This document shows positions 5,472 to 5,489 of a stretch of DNA of 5,489 nt, piece by piece (within the stretch, counting starts at the first letter, position 1; every line of letters begins with the position of its first letter). The notes under the pieces were generated by a model. The model worked only from the letters and a program-made list of their open reading frames with translations, was not told the DNA's origin and ran no database searches. Both the position numbers and the translations under genes were made by a program. The DNA lies in assembly GCA_024680445.1 (NCBI GenBank), contig JAILCJ010000100.1, forward strand, positions 1 to 5,489, given 5' to 3'. This stretch comes from Campylobacter sp. Its GTDB lineage: Bacteria; Campylobacterota; Campylobacteria; Campylobacterales; Campylobacteraceae.

Positions 5472-5489
5472 GCTAAAATTGCCTATGAG

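Overview
The window is AT-rich, gene-dense chromosomal DNA. All six supported genes are on the minus strand. They most resemble epsilonproteobacteria (Campylobacterota), and the genus is very probably Campylobacter, outside the C. jejuni core judging by the many CAAATTTG repeats. The species cannot be fixed from the sequence alone. The clues are low GC, a TATAAT -10 box with a T-rich surround, a short RecO, a DksA-like protein with a four-cysteine zinc finger, and the gene order accD-rlmH-dksA-membrane protein-dus. As I recall, C. jejuni has the same order (Cj0127c to Cj0123c).

Layout, right to left as transcribed. A promoter at about 5466-5471 precedes accD (4586-5434, acetyl-CoA carboxylase beta subunit). 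rlmH (4127-4585, 23S rRNA pseudouridine methyltransferase) starts directly after the accD stop. A dksA-like gene (3765-4118) follows after 8 bases. A two-TM membrane protein (2753-3754, corrected start) follows after 10 bases. A tRNA-dihydrouridine synthase (1839-2756) overlaps it by ATGA. The spacing (0, 8, 10 and -4 bases) and the stop codons that run into ribosome binding sites point to one operon with translational coupling. It joins fatty-acid synthesis, stringent-response control and rRNA/tRNA modification. A weak AT-rich hairpin with a T-tract at 1777-1801 is the likely operon end.

An AT-rich gap (1501-1838) then leads into recO (882-1496), which starts at TTG and probably has its own promoter.

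Downstream of recO, positions 1 to about 788 carry a large non-coding repeat array that runs off the left edge. It has 21 exact copies of the palindrome CAAATTTG plus near-matches. They form 11 copies of a 41-bp element (CAAATTTG-N25-CAAATTTG) whose two palindromes are always exactly 33 bp apart. The elements are separated mostly by 13-14 bp and grouped into four higher-order blocks, each closed by a conserved linker of about 52 bp. I found no exact CAAATTTG inside any of the genes here. This array is the most unusual part of the window, and its function is unknown.
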